From Lojkania enalia (taxonomy: Eukaryota > Ascomycota > Dothideomycetes > Pleosporales): 64,000 bases of DNA. The DNA lies in assembly GCA_010094045.1 (NCBI GenBank), contig ML986582.1:558001-622000 (forward strand). The letters are read 5' to 3'. Positions 56,220 through 64,000 of this stretch are shown here, piece by piece (position 1 is the stretch's first letter; every line of letters begins with the position of its first letter). The translations under genes and the position numbers were made by a program. The notes beneath the pieces are model-generated. The model saw only the letters and a program-made list of their open reading frames with translations, was not told where the DNA came from and made no database searches.

Positions 56220-58712
56220 GATAATAATTCTTCAAGTATTACGTGTTATATCGAAGGCAAATTGACGAAATTTAACAATTGCAAGGTGTCTGTTACAGTG
56301 TGGAGCAATTGGGCTAAGCGGGGCCTTAGAATTGTGGTGTGTAAAGCTACACCCTAATAGAAACACACGTAATTTCCCGTGCGTCAAATTACTATAAAAC
56401 ATATCAATGTATAATACCAACTTATAGGCTAATGCTTGTATTTGGAAGTCATTACGAGGCTCAAAAGCCTGTGCAGCTCCATCAGGAGCAAATAAAGCCG
56501 AATACTTCTGTGGTATCAGTAATTTGGGTCCAGCGAGCATGAATTTACAATACAATATATTCTATCTACGGTATAAACATCTCAGATTTTATACTCTTGT
56601 AGAGCTCCTCCTCGCTCGTAACCTATTTACCTGATAGGTCTAATTATATGTCGTGTATAAGCGACCAGATCGGTAGGGTCTCATTAGGAAATAGCGTCAA
56701 CAATTGCCATGGACCAAAATAACAAATTGGAATTAAACACTCTAAAAAAATCTGCACTTTATGCTAGTTTATGGCGATACACTGGGTTTCAATCAACTGT
56801 TGGTACTGAAATACCTGCACAGTCAATCTCAACCGCTTCGATTGCAGCCAGTCATAATAAGCACCAAGATGTGGCACAGTCGCAAACTCGTCACGAATCA
56901 GCTTATCGTGCCACTATCAATATTTCCATGCAAATGTGGTAAGACCAATATTGAGACTACTTTCAAAGTTTATGTTCATGATTATAGTCGTAATGACGGA
57001 GAAATTGTCGCGTATTGCTGGGCTAGTCGCTAGAGGGGTGTTCTAGCATGACGGAACACCTATGCGCACCTCTTTAGCATTAAACATCATCAAGAGGATT
57101 AGGATACTTTTCAAGTATTCGAAATAGTCAAGACATTTAGTAGGATGATCGTATTAGCTAAGCATGCGATGACAGTTGTTGGCCTTTCTAGCATCATCTT
57201 GATGTTCTTTTTGTAGAGTTAAATTGGTACTAATATTAGCTCAAATGGTGCATAAAATGACGAAGAACCTTTTCACGAAACAATAGCACATTCTCAATTT
57301 TCGAAGGCCTGGCTTGAAGCACGCACCTAATTTACAGATTACCTAATAGGAAGCATCGAGACACAGACCTATGTCGTGAAATAGCTGGCGAGATAGTTTT
57401 TCGGGAAGTGATGAGGAGCTACCTGATATACCGCACAAATAGTTTTCCAATCCTCTAGATTCTATGCTTCCAGCGCCGTCCCTAGCATTGCTAATCCCTC
57501 ATTTCCCGATAGCTAAGCTCCCTCCAGGCTCCGGCCGTCTGTTCCTCCACCTTCCGGTATCTATTCTACTGATTGATCTCGGTTGATTTTGTCCTGTCTT
57601 ATCTATCCCTCCTTGTTTTCTCCCGTCTGATCCTAACCCAGCAGAAATAGTTCCTCGGGATGCACCTCAGTAGAATTCTCGCACTGTGCCAGAAGCCTTA
57701 CCTTCCTTGCTTGGCGACCCAAAACCTGCTGGAAATCTTCGGAGTCACGTTCTTATCGGAATCCCTGCTGCAGGTGATTTTGCTGCCTGGAGATAGGTAT
57801 TGGTTCAACATGGAGAAGTCCATAACGTCTGTTGGGTGACGTCACATAGCTTGCAGATTGACGTAGAGTAACGATGAGGCACCAATATGTGCAATGGAGT
57901 TGCAGCAGTGTTGATGAGTTCCAGGGATATTATTTTATATTACACGGGGATCTACGACCTGACTATGGTCAGCCTTGGGTTGTCTCCATATTTCATAAAA
58001 CAACATATAATCAAGGGCATTACCTGGATTCACTCAGCAAAATAATCGCTCTCCAGACTATTTTCGACCTTAGAAATAGTATCTGCTCAGAAAAAAACCG
58101 CGAAACCCGGCTGGTCGTGAAAATTAATTCTCAAGAAAAGGCAAGGCATTAGGAATTGCGAATAAATCGGGTTCCCTGCGGAACCAATCGATTCTCTGTA
58201 TTGAGTGACTGTAGAAGTCAGAATATTTTTAGAGTCTAAAGTTCGATCGAGTGCTGCAAAATGCACTATGCTCAGCACGGCATGAATCACTTGCACAATA
58301 TCATATGAGCGTATATTACAGCACGTGTCTAAACCAGGGGTGGTGAAACCAAAGAAAAAAAAAATTGATAACGTGCCTCACTAAGAATGAAGTGTCTACT
58401 CAAAACTTCGTATGGTTCAGACAGTCTGCCAAAATGCTCGCTGAAGATGGTGTCATGTTTCTGTGTATCTGCAACAATATCTACTGCGGTTAGATGGGGA
58501 TTAGAAATTGGAGGGATGAAGGCTTCTGCAGGTTGCCCAACTACAACACACTACTCAAAGCTGAGAGAGATATAAAGTGAAACCGAAGATCCCTACCGAA
58601 AGGAAAATGAACATTCTGTCATTTACAGCTGAAATGTTCCATCACACAGCTAAGTCAACTACAATTTTGCTAACTCTTATATACATCTATCTCGTTAACT
58701 TGTAGTGCCGAA
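56220..58712. other. Intergenic region
   Basis: No gene supported. Plus frame 56709-56942 starts with ATG but has no domain; other frames are featureless. A CT-rich stretch at 57500-57640 stands out. Confidence 0.4.
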
Positions 58713-59281
58713 ATGGTGCACCTCGCGATCCTTCTTTTCCCTCTTCTAATACCCTCCACCGCTCTGGCAGCGGCTGTTCACCCTAAAACTACTGTTGGGC
58801 AGTATGCTCATGAGATGAAATCCTACCATCGCCCTAGAAGCGCGAAATCCAGCATTCAGTGCTACGACTCCAGGTCCACGTTTATCTCTTAGACTTATTC
58901 ACCTCAACGCCACTGCAAAGGCCAAAGCATCTCAACCGTCATCACCGTCTCCATTGCAGATTCGAATCATATCCCTGTCTAGCGCCAAGATTGGAATCTT
59001 TTTAGTGCCACATCCATACCCAAGTGGAATCATGCCTCCACCAGTCGCTAAAACGAACAGAACAGCGCCTCCTCCACCAACCCTCCGACAGCTTTTGCTG
59101 TTCCTATGGATCCCTTAGTGAAGCAAACGCTCCTACAACCTCCGCTCCAGCTCCCCCAAGCAACGTTCCCGTGGATGCGCCAAGCGCGAAAGTGATGACT
59201 GCAAAAGCTTCCGCTTCCGAATCTAAGGAGACTACTCGCGGTGAAAAACCTAGTGTTGAAGCCTCGCGTCATCATCGGTAG
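58713..59281 (+). pseudogene. Broken gene for a secreted protein
   Basis: ATG 58713 opens a clear signal peptide (VHLAILLFPLLIPSTALA). The same frame continues with protein-like sequence (GQYAHEMKSYHRPR, HCKGQSISTVITVSIADSNH, WNLFSATSIPKWNHASTSR). It is cut by in-frame TAG at 58890 and 58980 and TAA at 59049. All three could come from Gln codons by a single C-to-T change. From about 59110 another frame carries a Pro/Ala/Ser-rich tail (APTTSAPAPPSNVPVDAP) to 59281, so a frameshift or intron is also involved. I do not recognise the family. Confidence 0.55.
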
Positions 59282-60187
59282 CTTTACCAGTAGTCCGACA
59301 TCTAAATGCTGTACTAGCTCTTCAGGGGAGGCGAACTGGAAGGTTTCTGAGGAATTCACAGAATTGAAGAGTCATTCTATAGTCCCGAACTAAAATTGGC
59401 AAAAAGCCTTCAAGAGCAAATTTGGGCCGGCCTATCGTGGTCCAGCTTGCAAGGGGGGAGATTTGGAGATTCACTACCAGAGTAGAATCCTGTCATAATT
59501 CAATCTGCCTACAGAGTTTTTCTTGAGTCAGTCAGCATTCGATTTTCATCTCAATGACCCAGTACAACTATTTGTGTCTGAAAAAACTGGTCAATTAAAG
59601 TATTAGTAGTAGTCTTTAAGTTTTTTCTAGCAGCCATGCTCGATCAATTAGAGTAGAATTTCGCATCGGGCGACTTGTTTCGTTGTACTGCTATCGGGTA
59701 TCAACAAACGGAACTTCACTTCTCTGAAAATCTCTTAGGAGCCATAATTATGTTCATTAAGGGCCAATATATGGGAATATGTATTGTCCTCACAGTTTAT
59801 CTTCCATTCCTTCAGCATCTCCTTTTGACCAACAGCCCCACGGGACACCTTTTAGGGCATTTTGCACAGGAAACGTAGGAATCGTGCTGCCAGCCACGCG
59901 CACCCCTAAACCAAGATCGATTAGCCCTCTGAAACGATATAGAATACCTGTGTTATTAACGCCGCTCCTCAAAATTGCCCCTTTTCCGGCGCAGCAATAG
60001 CCCGATAAATCTAGGCTAAGAGCCTGAAATGCGAATCGTGTCGCGCCCGCCACCTTTTTTTTCAAGCTGGATCGTAATGTCTCCTCCTTTTATATCTCCA
60101 AATGCTCTTTCCGCATCATGAAACCTTAAGAAACGGATCCCTAAAAAGAAACCTGTCTTTTGTGGTCCACGGCCTTTCCCCTCGTCT
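59282..60187. other. Intergenic region up to the assembly gap
   Basis: No gene supported. A GC-richer patch (59820-60187) borders the gap and carries overlapping frames on both strands. Confidence 0.4.
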
Positions 60188-60287
60188 NNNNNNNNNNNNN
60201 NNNNNNNNNNNNNNNNNNNNNNNNNNNNNNNNNNNNNNNNNNNNNNNNNNNNNNNNNNNNNNNNNNNNNNNNNNNNNNNNNNNNNNN
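60188..60287. other. Assembly gap (100 N)
   Basis: One hundred N, a conventional unknown-length gap. CCTGTCTTT on the left and AAAGACAGG on the right form a short inverted repeat around it, so a fold-back or repeat may have broken the assembly. Confidence 0.95.
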
Positions 60288-62312
60288 CCCCCCAAAACAC
60301 CCATACACCAAAGACAGGATGTCTGAGGAGGCATCCATTCATATTCGGTTGGGCTTCTCTCACGCCTACAGACTTATCATTGCGTCTTCAGTTCTCCCAT
60401 CCTTAAAGAAGCCGATTTTGGTAGTGAATGAGAATATATCTGTTGAGTAATAAACCGAATGAATGGGTCCGAGGTCAGAAAAACAGTGTCCAGAGTCCAG
60501 ATATCTTCAAAATTGAAATATAGTTTGCCGAATGATGCATCTTGCGAGACAAAAACTCTTAGATCACCGTTGGCGACAACTTGCGTTCAAAGCCTTTGAG
60601 AATGTGGAAGAAACACTGAGCGAGCAAAGCATGTAGATCCGAGAACTCTTTCCAAGAACAGACATATATGGAAAGCTACTAAGAATTGAGCAAATGAAAA
60701 GGATCAGAAATCGGCATTTCCCTGAACAAATCCAGTGGAAAAGACGATGCGAATTTGAGTCAGGGCGGTCGAAATTTCACATTGTCTAGAATGTAAGCGA
60801 TATGAAGAACGATGCATTTAAACCCGAATCAAAGAGTCATTGAAAGTCAATGAAGGCTTAATTTACATTCGGTGGAAGAACTATCACTGTGACTAGGCAA
60901 AAGAAGGGATAGAGTGCGGTTCGGCGTGTTACTGTCGCTAGTGAATATGAATACACCTCAAGATATTTCCGCTGGAAAAACTTCCGCCACCCGTCACAAA
61001 CTTTCTATCGTCATTTGTGACTCCGACTATAGTAGCTTGCGTGTATTGAAAGAGTGAGGGCTATGCTTGTCCTGTGATGGGGTTTTTCATTCTCCCCACT
61101 TCCCCCCACCACTCTTGCATTTTGCAATTCTCAAAATCCTGGGTTGTACCTTGGTTACCATTTGCAAGGGTCACGGTAGAATACCTCCAAAAAGTGTGTA
61201 TTGAGCCGGGACATATGATTATGTCGTATGTCCGATCGATATTGTGGGGCCCCGCAAGTCTAACCATGGCGTCTGGCTCATGCCACCGATTCAGCTCAGA
61301 ACAACTCCTCTCATCTCCTCTCCCATTCACTATGCCATAAAATGAGGAGTTCCAAGAAGCCATGAGCCAGCGACAACCCTCCAGGCTGTAAAGCGATACA
61401 AATAGGAACCAGCAGTTTTGGATCGCTGCCGTATGATTTGTTGCTCTCCCAGTACCGTCCCGTTTCTCGTAGCTTTTTAGTGGACACAGCACTTTGAGTC
61501 TCTCTATTTAACGGGCCGACCCTGATTGAGCAATTCACTTCTTTGATTCTCGGTCTACCCATATCACAGAAGAATCATAATTCTCTCTACACATGTAATG
61601 GCCAATAAAGCACCAGCCCTTGTGGCTGTTCAGCCTCCAAAATTTGTTCCTCCGAACGATACCCGGTTAATAGGGTGATCAATTATCTGCATTCCTGGAA
61701 ACCAGGCCAGGTGTTTCTAAATAGTGCGCCAAGGACATGTCAGTAGAGCGGATTCACGACCCCCAAATGCTTCCGCCGCTCAAAGCATTGATTACGGGGT
61801 GATTTTCCACGAATCCGGAAAAACCATTGGCAACCTAGATTGGAGCACAAACAGAAGTAGGCCAACTCAATATAAAACGCTGGAGGCTCGGCTGTTCATC
61901 TGATCTGACCAGGATCGGCTCATTTTAGCCGCGAGAACATCCGCCACTTCAGGAATTACGCCGAGCACTTCATCATTTGTTGAAATATTTCTAATAGGAA
62001 AAACAAAAATATAGCACATATATTGTTGATCCTTTCATCCACAAGCTATATTATCGAAACATGGTGACCGGTGCCGGTGTACCGTGGGGTTTAATCAACG
62101 CAAGCGAACATCTACGCCACGCGTTCCCCCCTAGACACCAAATCTTTCCATTTGCGGAGAGGTTATTTCAATGCGTTTATATAGTATGAAACGGACCGAA
62201 GTCCGGCCTCGGGATCAGCGTGAGTATAAGAGGATTGAGGCTCATCTCCAGCGCCTATTCTTTTCTTCTGGTATCCACGACAAACCTCGAACTGACCAAA
62301 TCACTCGTCACA
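60288..62312. other. Intergenic region and xylanase promoter
   Basis: No gene supported; overlapping frames at 61061-61562 have no domain and the longest starts with GTG. The last 400 bases form the GH10 promoter, with a TATATA stretch near 62177. Confidence 0.45.
61924..62089. promoter_or_regulatory. Candidate XlnR and CreA sites upstream of the xylanase
   Basis: TTTAGCC at 61924-61930 is GGCTAAA on the minus strand, the preferred XlnR/Xyr1 site, 383 bases before the ATG. GTGGGG at 62084-62089 fits the CreA consensus SYGGRG. Both are short motifs expected by chance at some rate. Confidence 0.4.
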
Positions 62313-63407
62313 ATGAAGCTCGCCCTCGCATCGGTCTTGTCTGCTTCGGCTCTGGTCTCTGCCTTCCCTATGGCTGAGCCAGAGCCGCTCTTCAGTCGCC
62401 AAGCGTCTGAGAGCATCCATGAGAAGATGGTCGCCAAAGGCAAGCTGTACTTTGGTACTTGCACAGATCCTAACCGCATCAATGCCGGATCCAATGCGGC
62501 CATCATCAGGGCAAACTTTGGCCAAGTCACTCCTGAGAACAGGTCAGATCTCCGGAAGGATTATACAAAATGTGATATTGACAAGAGAATAGTATGAAGT
62601 GGGACTCAACTGAGCCCAACCGTGGAAGCTTCAACTTCTACAACTCCGATCAATTCATGCAGTTTGCCACCAGCAATGGCAAGCTCGTCCGTGGCCACAC
62701 CACTGTATGGCACTCGCAGCTCCCCGGCTGGGTTTCGTCCATCCGCGACAGGGCTACCTTGACCTCCGTTATGCAAAACCACATCAACACTCTTATGGGC
62801 CGCTGGAAAGGCCAAATCTACGCCTGGGATGTGATCAACGAGATGTTTGATGAGTCCGGGGGTTTCCGATCGTCCGTGTTTTACAACGTCCTTGGACAGG
62901 ACTTTGTCAGAATCGCGTTTGAGACGGCGAGGGCAGCAGATCCCGATGCGAAGCTCTATATCAACGACTACAAGTACGTCTTCTCCCCTAGTTTTTAAAC
63001 TTACATACTAATATTGAACTTCCAGCCTTGATTCGGCTAGCTACGCCAAACTTACTGGTCTCGTTCGAAATGTGAAGAGCTGGATCTCCCAGGGTATCCC
63101 CATCGATGGTGTTGGCTCTCAAGGTCATTTGCAATCCGGCCAGGGCGCCAACGCCCCAGCCGCTATGGCTGCTCTCTGCGGTGCTGCTTCCGAGTGTGCT
63201 CTTACTGAAGTCGATATTCAGAATGCCAATAGCCAAGATTGGGGAAATATCGTCAAGGCTTGCTTGAACCAGCAGAACTGCGTCGGTATCACGGTCTGGG
63301 GTGTGCGTGACAGTGATTCTTGGAGGCCACAAGGGAACCCACTTTTGTTTGATTCGAGCTACAGGCCTAAGACCGCCTACCAGCAGGTCCTCCAGGCTTT
63401 GTCGTAA
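62313..63407 (+). CDS. GH10 endo-1,4-beta-xylanase, secreted
   Basis: Cleaves internal beta-1,4 bonds of xylan outside the cell. Three exons (62313-62542, 62593-62973, 63026-63407) join in phase to give 330 aa; the second intron has a TACTAAT branch. A signal peptide ([17 protein letters not shown]) and a short propeptide-like stretch ending SRQ precede the catalytic domain. Landmarks are YFGTCTDPN, the join giving [35 protein letters not shown] with the acid/base Glu, YINDYN, and ALTEVDIQ with the nucleophile Glu. [14 protein letters not shown] closes the barrel. No CBM1 is present, and length is normal for a single-domain GH10. Candidate XlnR and CreA sites upstream suggest xylan induction and glucose repression. 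Confidence 0.96.
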
Positions 63408-64000
63408 GCGAGCGTGGTTAAGGCGATGGGCACTTTCCACATAATTCATGTTTAGCCGACGCCACTTTGTATAGCGGAGGTTATGAACACATGAGAAAGA
63501 ACAATGTAAATAGTTTGTAGGCTATAAAACGGAACTATCCTGAGACAAGTATCAAAACCACCAGTAATAAGTACGAGTAACCTATTTGCTGCGAGTATCT
63601 AAACAGATACAGTGGCGAATTTGATATAGGTACAATATAAATCATAGTCGCGAAAATTTCCAAGTTGGTCATCTAGCTTGGTTGGCGTGGACGAAACCTT
63701 CTAATCTCAATAATAAACTGTCAGTCACCTTTCTTAAAAGTATCAAACATCTCTCCCTTCTTAAACACAAAGCTCAAAACACGAACATACGTATTGGCAA
63801 AACAGCTCAGTATTGTCTTCATATCCTTGTCATTGTTTTTCAAGACCCAAACACCGCGTCCAGTCTGCGGCCATGTATTTGTACTCAGTCTTCTTGCCCC
63901 CTGGTTGAAAGAAAGGGTCTATTAGAGATCGTTAAAGTGATCTAATTTACGATTTTGTCTGAGGTTGCCTTAAATGAGTACACTATCAAGTAACGACACT
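63408..64000. other. Downstream of the xylanase, right edge
   Basis: AT-rich, presumably terminator and intergenic DNA. The frame at 63682-63945 shows no domain. Confidence 0.45.

Noticed and set aside
59779..60000. Possible gene in the GC-richer patch before the 100-N gap
   Set aside because: Frames overlap on both strands, none has a domain, and sequence is missing next to it.
61061..61492. 143-codon minus-strand frame
   Set aside because: It starts at GTG, has no recognisable domain or splice partner, and overlaps a plus-strand frame of similar quality.
62255..63449. Minus-strand frames opposite the GH10 gene, including 153 codons
   Set aside because: Shadows of the xylanase exons.
1..64000. 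tRNA or rRNA genes and CRISPR arrays
   Set aside because: I saw no cloverleaf-like sequence with A and B boxes, no rRNA blocks, and no regularly spaced repeats. CRISPR arrays are not expected in a fungal nuclear genome.

Overview
The window is nuclear DNA of a filamentous ascomycete (Pezizomycotina). The genes carry short introns of about 45-80 bases with GT..AG ends and CTAAC-like branch points. They encode a fungal set: a HapX-type iron regulator, swollenin, AA9 and GH10 plant cell wall enzymes, a berberine-bridge-type oxidase and a DHA2 transporter. Intergenic DNA is AT-rich, and the repeats carry C-to-T decay like that of repeat-induced point mutation (RIP). A plant-associated leotiomycete would fit, but that is a guess from gene style, not a match.

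Layout. 0-1.6 kb: decayed UDP-glycosyltransferase. 4.4-5.0 kb: a hypothetical gene. 6.5-14 kb: iron-related stretch with hapX (minus; two SreA-type GATA sites just upstream), a hypothetical gene, and CFD1, a cytosolic Fe-S scaffold ATPase. 15-16.5 kb: a two-exon hypothetical gene. 18.7-31.2 kb: cellulose-attack locus with swollenin, a broken AA9-like gene whose mature N-terminus would be Arg, and an intact six-exon AA9 monooxygenase. The two AA9 genes lie in the same orientation and are separated by a 5.5 kb Ty1/Copia retrotransposon, itself inserted in a Fot1/pogo relic. 32-35 kb: a Cys-rich fragment and a CorA-like membrane protein. 36.5-37.5 kb: an aldolase of the DHDPS family. 40.8-44.1 kb: a small secreted Cys-rich protein, a conserved 144-aa protein and a frameshifted MARVEL-like gene. 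44.5-49.2 kb: a secreted BBE-type oxidase, a hypothetical gene and a secreted 195-aa protein. 54.4-56.2 kb: a DHA2 transporter. 58.7-59.3 kb: a broken secreted-protein gene. 62.3-63.4 kb: a GH10 xylanase. Assembly gaps lie at 29058-29067 and 60188-60287.

How the parts relate. Swollenin, AA9 and GH10 xylanase act together on cellulose and xylan, and the BBE oxidase and small secreted proteins also act outside the cell. HapX and CFD1 both belong to iron homeostasis. The most unusual object is the Copia element. Its LTRs, target-site duplication and primer site look fresh, while its coding core is saturated with stops and all three catalytic aspartates of the reverse transcriptase read as Asn. 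This suggests a dead element moved in trans. Several real genes are visible only after splicing; I worked out their exon junctions by hand from splice sites and reading phase, and none has been tested against transcripts.
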